This document shows positions 8,029 through 16,023 of a DNA stretch of 27,128 bases, piece after piece. The notes beneath the pieces are model-generated. The model was not told where the DNA came from and ran no database searches. It saw nothing but the letters and a program-made list of their open reading frames with translations. The translations under genes were made by a program, and so were the position numbers. Origin of the DNA: Bacillota bacterium (GTDB lineage: Bacteria > Bacillota_I > Bacilli_A > ML615J-28 > CAG-698); assembly GCA_023422115.1 (NCBI GenBank), contig JAEZSA010000050.1, forward strand, positions 1 through 27,128, read 5' to 3'. Numbering within the stretch: position 1 is the stretch's first letter; each line of letters opens with the position of its first letter.

Positions 8029-9825
8029 ATGGCAATTAGAGCTCAAGTGGTTGTTTGTGGTGGCACAGGTTGTATGTCTTCAAAATCAGAAGCCATCAAA
8101 AACGAATTTGTAGAAAAAATTAAAGAGATTGGACTTCAAGATGAAATTTCTGTTTTTATGAGTGGATGTTTCGGTCTTTGTGAAAAAGGTCCCGTAGTTG
8201 TTGTATATCCTGATATGACTTTCTATTCTCACGTTAAAGTAGAAGACGTAGAAGAAATTTGTAAAGAACATCTATTAAAGGGTAGAATTGTAGCTCGTAA
8301 AGCATATACAGAAATGACCCCAGAAGATGAAGCGAAAATTAAAAAATTCCAAGAAATGACATTCTATGCGAAGCAAGAAAGAATCGCATTAAGAAACTGT
8401 GGTATCATTAATCCATTTGATATCAATGAGTACATCGCTCGTGATGGTTATTTAGCTTTAGGAAAAGTTCTAACTGAAATGACACCAGATGAAGTCATTG
8501 ATTTGATTTCAAAAGCTGGTTTAAGAGGCCGCGGTGGTGCGGGATTCCCAACAGGTTTAAAATGGAAATTAGCATCTAAACATCGCGGAAAAGAACAAAT
8601 GTATATCATTTGTAATGCTGATGAAGGAGATCCAGGGGCATTTATGGATCGAGCCGTTTTAGAGGGAGATCCACATACTGTCATTGAAGCAATGGCTATT
8701 GGGGGTTATGCAATTGGTGCAAATCAAGGATATGTTTATATTCGAGCGGAATACCCATTAGCAGTAGAAAGATTAAATCATGCAATTAAGCAAGCTTATG
8801 AAAACGGCTTGTTAGGGAAAAATATATTTGGCACTGATTTTTCATTTGATTTAGAAGCAAGATTGGGTGCTGGCGCTTTCGTTTGTGGTGAAGAAACAGC
8901 ATTAATGGCTTCGATTGAAGGAGAAAGAGGAATGCCTCGTAACAAACCACCATTCCCAGCAGATAAGGGATTATGGCAAAAACCATCAATTATTAATAAT
9001 GTTGAAACATATGCCAATGTTCCACAAATTATTCTTAAAGGTGCTGAGTGGTTTAATTCAATTGGAACAGAAAAATCAAAAGGAACTAAAGTATTTGCTT
9101 TAGGTGGAAAGATTAACAATACAGGATTGCTAGAAATTCCAATGGGAACAACACTAAGAGATGTTATTTATAATATCGGTGGTGGTATTCCAAAAGGAAA
9201 AGCATTCAAAGCAGTACAAACAGGAGGTCCATCTGGTGGATGTCTAACCTATCGTGACCTTGATGCTACGATTGACTATGAAACATTAGTTTCTTTAGGA
9301 TCAATGATGGGTAGCGGTGGAATGATCGTTATGGATGAAGACAACTGTATGGTTGACGTAGCAAGATTCTTCTTGGAATTCACCGTTGATGAGTCTTGTG
9401 GTAAATGTACACCTTGTCGTGAAGGAACAAGAAGAATGCTTGAATTGTTAGAAAAAATTACTGGTGGAAAAGGTACATTAGAAGATATTGATGAACTTGA
9501 AACACTAGCTAATTCTATTAGAGATTCTGCTCTTTGTGGTTTAGGACAAACTGCTCCAAACCCTGTTCTTTCAACATTGAAGAATTTTAGAGAAGAATAC
9601 ATTGCTCACGTAGTGGACAAGAAATGTCCTGCTGGAGTATGTAAGGCTTTAATTAACTATTATATTACTGATAAATGTATCGGTTGTGGCAAATGTAAAC
9701 GCGGATGCCCAGCAGCAGCTATCACTGGTAATATTAAAGAAATGCATAAGATTGATACAAGTATTTGTATCAAATGTGGAGCATGTAAGATAGCTTGCCC
9801 TGTTGGCGCTATTATTACTGCGTAG
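8029..9825 (+). CDS. hydB: NuoF-like flavin/NADH subunit of bifurcating hydrogenase (HydB)
   Basis: A 598-aa NADH-dehydrogenase 51-kDa-type subunit with the extra domains of HydB/HndC. In order: an N-terminal [2Fe-2S] thioredoxin-like domain (Cys10, Cys15, Cys47, Cys51); the NADH-binding glycine loop GLRGRGGAGFPTG (164-176); the FMN motif CNADEGDPGAFMDR (195-208); GAGAFVCGEETALMASIEG (280-298); a [4Fe-4S] site ESCGKCTPCREG (Cys457, 460, 463) completed by Cys503; and two C-terminal [4Fe-4S] ferredoxin motifs (Cys550/553/556/560 and Cys580/583/586/590). It exchanges electrons between NAD(H) and HydA, with ferredoxin as second partner in bifurcating enzymes. The start follows a strong AGGAGG. 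HydA starts 11 nt after its stop. Confidence 0.95.
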   Translation: MAIRAQVVVCGGTGCMSSKSEAIKNEFVEKIKEIGLQDEISVFMSGCFGLCEKGPVVVVYPDMTFYSHVKVEDVEEICKEHLLKGRIVARKAYTEMTPEDEAKIKKFQEMTFYAKQERIALRNCGIINPFDINEYIARDGYLALGKVLTEMTPDEVIDLISKAGLRGRGGAGFPTGLKWKLASKHRGKEQMYIICNADEGDPGAFMDRAVLEGDPHTVIEAMAIGGYAIGANQGYVYIRAEYPLAVERLNHAIKQAYENGLLGKNIFGTDFSFDLEARLGAGAFVCGEETALMASIEGERGMPRNKPPFPADKGLWQKPSIINNVETYANVPQIILKGAEWFNSIGTEKSKGTKVFALGGKINNTGLLEIPMGTTLRDVIYNIGGGIPKGKAFKAVQTGGPSGGCLTYRDLDATIDYETLVSLGSMMGSGGMIVMDEDNCMVDVARFFLEFTVDESCGKCTPCREGTRRMLELLEKITGGKGTLEDIDELETLANSIRDSALCGLGQTAPNPVLSTLKNFREEYIAHVVDKKCPAGVCKALINYYITDKCIGCGKCKRGCPAAAITGNIKEMHKIDTSICIKCGACKIACPVGAIITA

Positions 9826-9836
9826 GAGGAATCAAC

Positions 9837-11633
9837 ATGAGTGAATTAATTAAAGTAACGATAGATAATAAAGTAATAGAAGTTCCTGGTGATTATACTG
9901 TCATGGATGCTGCCTATGCTGCTGGAATTGATATTCCTCGTCTTTGTTTCTTAAAGGGAATCAATGAGACATCAGCGTGTCGTGTTTGTGTTGTTGAGAT
10001 TGAAGGAATTAGAACGTTGAAAAACTCTTGTACTGTAAAGGTTCAAGATTGTTTAGCTCGTGGAGCGAATTCTATCGTTGTAAAAACCAATACTGAAAGA
10101 GTAAAAAAGACAGTAAAAAACAACTTGGAGTTAATCGCCGCTAGTCATAGATTTGAATGTTGGCGTTGTCCAAGAGAGCATAATTGTGAGTTATTACATT
10201 TATTAAGAAAATATAATATTCCCAATACAATTGGAGAAAACAACACATTTGCTAAAAAAGAACCTATTTTCAATATCACAGATTCTATCGTTCTAGATAG
10301 TTCTAAATGTATTCTTTGTGGTAGATGTATTTCTGCTTGTGAAAAATTAGCAGGAACAAAGGTTCTAGACTTTAATAGTCGTGGATTTGATACTTTTGTA
10401 GGTCCAGCATTAAACCATAATATGGAAGATTCAGGTTGTATCTTCTGCGGTAAATGTATCCAAGCTTGCCCAGTTGGTGCAATCAAAGAAAAAGATGATG
10501 TTGATCAAGTGATTGAATTATTAGAAAAGAAAGAATATTATTTAATCGCACAAACAGCTCCAGCGGTAAGAGCAGCTCTAGGGGAAGAATTTGGTTACCC
10601 TATTGGAACTAATGTAGAAGGTAAGATGTATAAAGCAATCCAAGAATTAGGATTTGATGATGTAACAGATACCAATTTCGCTGCTGATGTTACTATTATG
10701 GAAGAAGGAACAGAATTAATCGGTCGTTTAAATAAATTCCTTGCTGGTGAGAAAGTAGCATTACCATTGCTAACTTCTTGTTCTCCTGGATGGATTAGAT
10801 ATATTGAAACATATTATCCACAATATTTAGATCATTTATCAAGCTGTAAATCACCTCAACAAATGCAAGGAGCATTAATTAAAAATTATTATGCTGAAAA
10901 AATTGGTGTTGATAAAAACAAAATAAAAGTGGTTTCTATCATGCCTTGTATCGCGAAGAAGTTCGAATCTCATCGACCTGAGATGGAAGTTGATGGCCTA
11001 AGAGATGTTGATTATGTTCTAACAACACGCGAATTTGCTCGATTAGTAAAACGTCAAGGAATTGATTTTAATAATCTTCCTAATGCAAGTATTGAAAGCC
11101 CATTAGGCAAATATACAGGCGCAGGAGCTATTTTTGGTGTAACTGGTGGCGTTATGGAAGCAGCACTTAGAACAGTTAAAGAATTGCTAGAAAAGAAAGA
11201 CATGAAAAATGTGGTTATCAGTGAAGTAAGAGGAGCTGATAATGGTATTAAGGAAGCAACACTTAACATTAATGGCTTAGATTTGAATTTTGCTGTTGTT
11301 CATGGAACAGTGAATGTCCCTGAAATGTTCGAAAGAATTAACAAGGGAGAAAAGAAATATGCTTTCATTGAAGTCATGGGATGTACAGGTGGATGCGTTA
11401 ATGGAGGTGGACAACCAGTTATTAGCGCAAAAGTTCAAGATAGAATTGATGTTCGTAAAGAACGTGCAAAAGCAATTTATGGTATCGATGACACTGCTAA
11501 ATTACGTGAATCACATAAGAATCCTGAAGTAGTTCGATTATATGAAGAGTTCTTGAAAGAACCATGCGGACATGTTTCTCATAAATTGTTGCATACACAC
11601 TATGTAAAACGAGAAAAATATTCTAAAGAATAA
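9837..11633 (+). CDS. hydA: [FeFe] hydrogenase catalytic subunit HydA
   Basis: A 598-aa iron hydrogenase; the start at 9837 follows AGGAGGA (an earlier in-frame start at 9795 lies inside hydB). Domains: plant-type [2Fe-2S] ferredoxin (Cys37, 48, 51, 65), a His-Cys3 [4Fe-4S] site (His104, Cys108, 111, 117), two [4Fe-4S] clusters (Cys158/161/164/168 and Cys201/204/207/211), then the H-cluster domain with L1 TSCSPGW (313-319), L2 MPCIAKKFE (Cys371) and L3 MGCTGGCVNGGGQP (Cys516, Cys520), and the small-subunit-like C terminus. L1 has Ser where the textbook motif TSCCPxW has a second Cys; I believe this occurs in other multisubunit group A enzymes. It reduces protons to H2 in the cytoplasm with HydB and HydC. 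The maturases HydE/F/G are not in the window. Confidence 0.97.
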   Translation: MSELIKVTIDNKVIEVPGDYTVMDAAYAAGIDIPRLCFLKGINETSACRVCVVEIEGIRTLKNSCTVKVQDCLARGANSIVVKTNTERVKKTVKNNLELIAASHRFECWRCPREHNCELLHLLRKYNIPNTIGENNTFAKKEPIFNITDSIVLDSSKCILCGRCISACEKLAGTKVLDFNSRGFDTFVGPALNHNMEDSGCIFCGKCIQACPVGAIKEKDDVDQVIELLEKKEYYLIAQTAPAVRAALGEEFGYPIGTNVEGKMYKAIQELGFDDVTDTNFAADVTIMEEGTELIGRLNKFLAGEKVALPLLTSCSPGWIRYIETYYPQYLDHLSSCKSPQQMQGALIKNYYAEKIGVDKNKIKVVSIMPCIAKKFESHRPEMEVDGLRDVDYVLTTREFARLVKRQGIDFNNLPNASIESPLGKYTGAGAIFGVTGGVMEAALRTVKELLEKKDMKNVVISEVRGADNGIKEATLNINGLDLNFAVVHGTVNVPEMFERINKGEKKYAFIEVMGCTGGCVNGGGQPVISAKVQDRIDVRKERAKAIYGIDDTAKLRESHKNPEVVRLYEEFLKEPCGHVSHKLLHTHYVKREKYSKE

Positions 11634-11636
11634 AAC

Positions 11637-11667
11637 AAAACCGAGGATAAAACCTCGGTTTTTATTT
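11637..11667. terminator. Bidirectional terminator between hydA and the Crp/Fnr gene
   Basis: A 10-bp stem AAAACCGAGG (11637-11646) with CCTCGGTTTT (11653-11662) and a 6-nt loop, flanked by T-rich sequence on both strands. It ends the hydrogenase operon and the convergent regulator gene, whose stop codon overlaps its right edge. Confidence 0.88.
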
Positions 11668-12273
11668 TACAGTGATATATTTCCCGTTGACTTCAATAAT
11701 TCCAGATTTCTTTAGATCAATAATAGCTCGTGAAAGAGAAGGACGAGGAATGTTTAAATATTCAGCCAGTCGTTCTTTGTTTTTAATATAGATAACATTA
11801 GATTTGGTTTTTTTAATCATATCTTCGAAATAGAACAGGATCGATTCTTTAATTGATTTCTGAGATAAAATCTTGACTCGCTCTTGAATATGTAAAACAG
11901 AATTCGCCGATATTTTTAAAAAGTTTATCAGAATTTGCTGGTCCTTACTTAATAATTGTAAAAGATTAACTCGTTTGATGATAATAAGAGTTGAATTTGT
12001 AAGACTAATTACGTTTCCAAGATAGATGGGATTATCAGCAAAAATTAAAAAATGACCAAAGGAATGATTCTTTTCTAAATGAGCAATTGCATATTCATTT
12101 TCATAATAGGTATAAGTATAAATGGAAATAGAACCTTGAACAACCAAAGAGATTTCATCGCAGGTTTCTCCCTCCATATGGATAATTTCATCCTTCTTAT
12201 AAGATTTAATTGTAATATAAGGATCACAATCAATAGAATGACCTAATAGAAACGGATGGGTGTAAACGTTCAT
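11662..12273 (-). CDS. Crp/Fnr-family transcription regulator
   Basis: A 203-aa regulator: a cyclic-nucleotide-type beta barrel (about residues 20-110), a long dimerisation helix, and a C-terminal winged helix-turn-helix (KERLAEYLNIPRPSLSRAI, about 163-181). There is no FNR-type N-terminal cysteine cluster, so it is not an oxygen-sensing [4Fe-4S] FNR, and cAMP-binding residues are not evident; the ligand is unknown. The start at 12273 is chosen because AAAGGAG stands 6 nt upstream; the longer in-frame ATG at 12294 lies in the operator palindrome and lacks a ribosome site. It is convergent with hydA and divergent from an ABC transporter, its likely target together with its own gene. Confidence 0.88.
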   Translation of the reverse strand: MNVYTHPFLLGHSIDCDPYITIKSYKKDEIIHMEGETCDEISLVVQGSISIYTYTYYENEYAIAHLEKNHSFGHFLIFADNPIYLGNVISLTNSTLIIIKRVNLLQLLSKDQQILINFLKISANSVLHIQERVKILSQKSIKESILFYFEDMIKKTKSNVIYIKNKERLAEYLNIPRPSLSRAIIDLKKSGIIEVNGKYITVK

Positions 12274-12287
12274 AAATGCTCCTTTAT

Positions 12288-12301
12288 GTAACATATGTTA
12301 C
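12288..12301. promoter_or_regulatory. Perfect 14-bp palindrome, candidate Crp/Fnr operator
   Basis: GTAACATATGTTAC is a perfect palindrome in the divergent intergenic region, of the size and symmetry bound by Crp/Fnr dimers. Its centre (12294.5) is 41.5 bp upstream of the start point predicted from TATAAT at 12324-12329, the class II activator position. For the regulator gene it lies between promoter and ribosome site, a position expected to repress. Binding is inferred, not shown. Confidence 0.65.
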
Positions 12302-12323
12302 GAAATTAATTGTAATATAATAG

Positions 12324-12329
12324 TATAAT
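12324..12329 (+). promoter_or_regulatory. -10 element of the ABC transporter promoter
   Basis: TATAAT at 12324-12329 with no usable -35 hexamer (CGAAAT at the expected 12301-12306), as expected for an activator-dependent promoter. A second TATAAT at 12316-12321 is an alternative. On the minus strand TATACT (12322-12327) overlaps it and may serve the regulator gene. Confidence 0.55.
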
Positions 12330-12364
12330 AAAGTCAATAGAGAATAGAAAGAATGGTGAATATC

Positions 12365-13318
12365 ATGAATAAAATTAAAAAAAGTCTGTTAGTACTACTT
12401 TTCATTTTTAGTATTGTTTTTTTAGGAGGATGTAATTCTAAGATTAGTAATGAAATAAAGGTAATTTTACCAAGTGGAACTCCACTAATTGCTGTTGGTG
12501 GTTTACTTGAAGAAGAAAATGTGGACTATACAATTGTCAGTGGAGCGGATTTGCTAACAACAGCACTAATTTCAAAATCGCATGACATCATAATAGCGCC
12601 ATTAACGTTGGGAATGAAATTGTTCATGAGTGAAACGTCATCTTATAAAATGGTTGCTATTATTACTTTAGGAAATACATATATTGTCAGTAGGGAGACA
12701 AATCCTTTAAATGATCTTGCAGATGTAAATAATCAAAACATTATGGCCTTTGGTCAAAACAATACTCCTGACATTATTTTAAAAGCGGCATTAGAAGATA
12801 ACGGATATCAAGCAAATATTACCTATCAAGCAGGGGTTAGCGATATTGTTCCTTTCTTTGTTTGTAATGATAGTAGTTGTACAGAAGCTCCAAAATACAT
12901 TTTATCAGCAGAACCAACAATTACTGCTTTAGAATTAAAATATGGATTATCACTTAACATTCTTAATTTGCAAGATGTTATGAAAGAAGGATATGATATA
13001 ATTCCTCAAGCAGCGATATTTATAAATCCTGATTCTCTTTATTTAGATGATATTGATATTTTTATGAAAAAAGTGGAGAAGAACATTAGCGAATTAAACA
13101 ATAAAACAAACAGTTATGTTGATAAAATCATTAATTTTAATGACTTCTTCACAAAAATGGGAGCCGATGTATTAAAAAGAAGCATTCCGCGCAGTAATAT
13201 TAAGTTTTTAAATGCAAAAGAAAACAAAGAGATTGTTATTGCTTATTGTAATTTGTTGAATAAATATAATAATAAAATTTTAGGTGGTCAGGTTGTAAAT
13301 GAAGAAATTTACTACTAA
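12365..13318 (+). CDS. ABC transporter substrate-binding lipoprotein (NitT/TauT/SsuA-like)
   Basis: A 317-aa lipoprotein: a hydrophobic signal of about 20 residues and lipobox LGGC with Cys23. The mature part fits the COG0715 type-II periplasmic-binding fold used for sulfonates, nitrate and thiamine precursors: a first beta strand IKVILPSGTP then IAVGGLLEE, then a DIIIAPLTLGMKLF segment. The ligand cannot be deduced. The start at 12365 has GGTGA 5 nt upstream; the ATG at 12353 is in frame but has no good ribosome site and would put a charged stretch ahead of the signal. It overlaps the permease gene by 20 nt. The divergent Crp/Fnr gene probably controls it. Confidence 0.8.
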   Translation: MNKIKKSLLVLLFIFSIVFLGGCNSKISNEIKVILPSGTPLIAVGGLLEEENVDYTIVSGADLLTTALISKSHDIIIAPLTLGMKLFMSETSSYKMVAIITLGNTYIVSRETNPLNDLADVNNQNIMAFGQNNTPDIILKAALEDNGYQANITYQAGVSDIVPFFVCNDSSCTEAPKYILSAEPTITALELKYGLSLNILNLQDVMKEGYDIIPQAAIFINPDSLYLDDIDIFMKKVEKNISELNNKTNSYVDKIINFNDFFTKMGADVLKRSIPRSNIKFLNAKENKEIVIAYCNLLNKYNNKILGGQVVNEEIYY

Positions 13319-14042
13319 AATTAATTATTGGTTATTGGGAGGAATTCTTTTTATTCTTTTATTATGGGGGCTCACCTCATATTTGATTGATAATTCTATT
13401 GTAATTCCTAAAATATCTGAAGTAATAAAAGCACTAACTTCTCTGTTTGAATCCAAACAAACCTATATCGTTATTTTTAACACAATTTCTAGATTAATTA
13501 TTACTATTTGTATTTCCTTTGCCATTGCTCTTGTTCTTAGCGTTCTTGCAGTGTCGATTAAAGTTGTGAAAGAATTTTTAAAACCAATCATGACTTTGAT
13601 GCGAACCATTCCAGTGGCTGCCATTATTATTATTTTATTAATGATTTTTGGAAATATAAAAAGCCCTTATATCATTACAAGTCTCGTAGTTTTACCAATT
13701 ATGTATGAAGGAATTTTAGTGAGCTTTGAAAATATAGATCAAGGAATTATTGATGAAGTAAAAATGCTCAGTAAATTGAATTTTAGAATAGCAAAAGATA
13801 TTTATATCCCAATTGTTACACCACAAATATTAAGTACACTTGTGGCGACTATTGGACTGGGACTAAAAGTAATGGTTATGTCAGAATTTATTGCTCAGCC
13901 TAATAATACGATAGGTTATATGATGTTACAAGAAAAAAATTTTTTAGAAATGGATTATGTGTTTGCATGGACAATTATTCTAATTATTTTTGTTTTGCTC
14001 GTTGAAGAACTATTAAAACTAATAAAAATAAGATTAAAGTGA
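13299..14042 (+). CDS. ABC transporter permease (NitT/TauT family)
   Basis: A 247-aa integral membrane protein with about six hydrophobic segments: one N-terminal (residues 10-30), then the BPD_transp_1 core. The cytoplasmic coupling loop, equivalent to the EAA motif, is EVKMLSKLNFRIAKDIYIP (about 148-166), followed by QILSTLVATIGLGLKV. It forms the channel for the solute delivered by the preceding lipoprotein. No ATP-binding subunit follows, although such operons normally encode one; it must be elsewhere or shared. A terminator comes directly after the stop. Confidence 0.88.
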   Translation: MKKFTTKINYWLLGGILFILLLWGLTSYLIDNSIVIPKISEVIKALTSLFESKQTYIVIFNTISRLIITICISFAIALVLSVLAVSIKVVKEFLKPIMTLMRTIPVAAIIIILLMIFGNIKSPYIITSLVVLPIMYEGILVSFENIDQGIIDEVKMLSKLNFRIAKDIYIPIVTPQILSTLVATIGLGLKVMVMSEFIAQPNNTIGYMMLQEKNFLEMDYVFAWTIILIIFVLLVEELLKLIKIRLK

Positions 14043-14072
14043 GTTAGGTGAGAAACATCATCTAACTTTTTT
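14043..14072 (+). terminator. Terminator of the ABC transporter operon
   Basis: GTTAGGTGA (14043-14051) pairs with TCATCTAAC (14058-14066), nine pairs with one G-U, a 6-nt loop, then six T. It begins at the base after the permease stop codon. Confidence 0.85.
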
Positions 14073-14125
14073 AAGTTAAAATTAAGGAAAAAAGAATAAA
14101 ATTAATAACGATAACAAGGATAATG

Positions 14126-14154
14126 TTGTTTTTTTACGCTAAAAATGGTAAAAT
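14126..14154 (+). promoter_or_regulatory. Promoter of the DUF2779 nuclease gene
   Basis: TTGTTT (14126-14131), a 17-nt spacer, and TAAAAT (14149-14154) with an extended -10 TG (TGGTAAAAT). The gene's ribosome site AGGGGA follows at 14168-14173. Confidence 0.55.
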
Positions 14155-14180
14155 AATTTACATGATTAGGGGAAATTCAT

Positions 14181-15983
14181 ATGAAAATATCAAAAACACA
14201 ATTTAAAAAATATACAAAGTGCCATCGATACTATCCGCTAGATCAAATCTATATAAAAAAATTAGATAGTGATATGGATGGATATGACAAAGAAGAAATT
14301 ATTGAAATTTTAGAATCCATGTTTGATATTGAAACTGGTGATGAGCTTCTAAAGATTGATGAAAAGACAGAGGCGTTGTTGGAATATTATAAAGATGTTG
14401 AGAAAGAAGCGTTGAAGCAAGCGACAAAAACCTTTGGTGTAGAATTTGTTTATCAGGAATCTACAAAAAAACAAAAACAATTTTCTTTTGTTGATGAAAG
14501 GGGACATACTTATTATAGTTATTTAGATGGCTATGCTGAAACGAATGATGAAGCAATTATCATAGAAGTAAAAGCAACAACGACAGCCAAATTTAGAAAA
14601 TTAGGATATACAGAAAAAAAAGAATTCGTGAGTTTGTTTGTTGATGAGGAGGGTGTATTAAAAACAAGAAACAACTTTTCTGATAGCGAAAAATTGCTTA
14701 TTGCTTATGAAAAACTATTTGATCGCTATGATGAAATTGGGAAATATGTTTTTGATATTGCCATAGAAAGATTCATTATTGAACATAGTGAAGAAAGAAA
14801 CAAAAATAAAAAATGCAAATATTATCTTGCGGTATTAAACAATCAATATATTTATGATGGGAAACAAATAAATGGAATACCAGATTACCATCCAGTAAAT
14901 GGACAAAATCTAATTTGTTTGGTGGACTTAACAGATATAACGAAACAGTATTTACCAGAAATCGAAAAGAAAAGAGAGATTTTAGTTGAATATATTGAAA
15001 AGAGTCAGTTAGAACCGCTAAAAATCATCGAAGATTGTCAAGTGAAAAAAAGCGAGGAATGCCATTATTTCCCCGTGTGTTGGAAAAAACTGAAGGAAGA
15101 TGGTTCTATCTTAGAGACCTTGGGAAGAAAAGTATTTGTTGATGAAGACAAAAATAAATATTCTCTTGAAAAAATGATTAGTTTAGAGTATTATAGTCTA
15201 GGCGATGTTCCCTATGAATGGTTAAACGATGATAATAAACGAATCCAACGTGATTGTTTTGACTATAAAAAGGAATACTTCGATGACAGAAAAGTTTGCT
15301 TGGGACTAGATGAAATCAGATATCCGATTTATCACTTGGATTTTGAAGGATTTCCTTGTCCTTTACCAAGATTTCATGGTGAAAAACCATATATGCAATC
15401 CTTATTCCAATTTTCGTTACATATCGAAAGAAAGCCTGGAGTGTGTGATTTCACAAAGGATTGTTACTCATTTCTTGCGAAAGATTATAGCGATTGCCGC
15501 GAAGATTTGATTAAAGAGATGATAAGATTAATTGACTTAAGTAATGGTGGCTGTGTACTAGTTTATAACAAAGCGTATGAGTGTACGAGAATAAAAGAAC
15601 TAAGTGAGATTTTTCCCCAATATAGCAAAGAATTAATGAAGATAAATGATCATGTTTTTGATTTATTAGATATCGTTAAAGGAAATGCAAAATTATATCA
15701 AACTTTGGGGTTTACTGAAGAAGAGAGCAAAAGAGTAAATTACTATAACAATGGATTGCATGGAAGCTATTCAATTAAAAAAGTATTACCTTTGTTTTCC
15801 AATTTATCGTATAAGAATCTGGCCATAGCTAATGGCAACGAAGCAATTGTTGCTTATTCACAATTCAAATATTTAGATGAAGAAAAAATTGAGGAATTAA
15901 GAAAAGAATTGATAACATATTGTTCTCAAGATACTTGGTCAATGGTTGTCGTTCTACAGGGAATACGGGAGAAATGTAATTAA
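14181..15983 (+). CDS. DUF2779 protein: Cas4/RecB-like nuclease plus DEDD exonuclease-like domain
   Basis: A 600-aa two-part protein. The N-terminal half looks like a PD-(D/E)XK nuclease of the Cas4/RecB type: LDGYAE (Asp116), then IIEVKA (Glu129, Lys131), with Cys14 near the N terminus and Cys286, Cys294 and Cys300 late in the domain, the spacing used by iron-sulphur Cas4/AddB nucleases. The C-terminal half is DUF2779, which resembles an RNase-H-like DEDDy exonuclease: HLDFEG (Asp387, Glu389), FDLLDIV (Asp494, Asp497), GSYSIKKVLP, and TYCSQD (Asp584). Together these suggest a DNA-processing or repair enzyme with two active sites. No CRISPR array, cas genes or RecBCD partner is nearby. It has its own promoter, and a lipoprotein gene follows after 40 nt. 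Confidence 0.8.
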   Translation: MKISKTQFKKYTKCHRYYPLDQIYIKKLDSDMDGYDKEEIIEILESMFDIETGDELLKIDEKTEALLEYYKDVEKEALKQATKTFGVEFVYQESTKKQKQFSFVDERGHTYYSYLDGYAETNDEAIIIEVKATTTAKFRKLGYTEKKEFVSLFVDEEGVLKTRNNFSDSEKLLIAYEKLFDRYDEIGKYVFDIAIERFIIEHSEERNKNKKCKYYLAVLNNQYIYDGKQINGIPDYHPVNGQNLICLVDLTDITKQYLPEIEKKREILVEYIEKSQLEPLKIIEDCQVKKSEECHYFPVCWKKLKEDGSILETLGRKVFVDEDKNKYSLEKMISLEYYSLGDVPYEWLNDDNKRIQRDCFDYKKEYFDDRKVCLGLDEIRYPIYHLDFEGFPCPLPRFHGEKPYMQSLFQFSLHIERKPGVCDFTKDCYSFLAKDYSDCREDLIKEMIRLIDLSNGGCVLVYNKAYECTRIKELSEIFPQYSKELMKINDHVFDLLDIVKGNAKLYQTLGFTEEESKRVNYYNNGLHGSYSIKKVLPLFSNLSYKNLAIANGNEAIVAYSQFKYLDEEKIEELRKELITYCSQDTWSMVVVLQGIREKCN

Positions 15984-16023
15984 AACTATCGATGGTTACA
16001 TATTCCAAACAAGGAGAAGAACA

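Noticed and set aside
8796..9119. Minus-strand genes opposite hydB and hydA
   Set aside because: Frames arise from codon bias of the strongly conserved hydrogenase genes; no ribosome sites, promoters or protein family features.
14095..14135. Second terminator hairpin (ATAACA...TGTTGT followed by T) before the DUF2779 gene
   Set aside because: Six weak pairs including a wobble; the strong terminator at 14043-14072 already explains this region and the T run overlaps the promoter.
15310..15510. Small second gene within the DUF2779 coding region
   Set aside because: No ribosome site and it lies in another frame of a well-conserved domain; a shadow reading frame.
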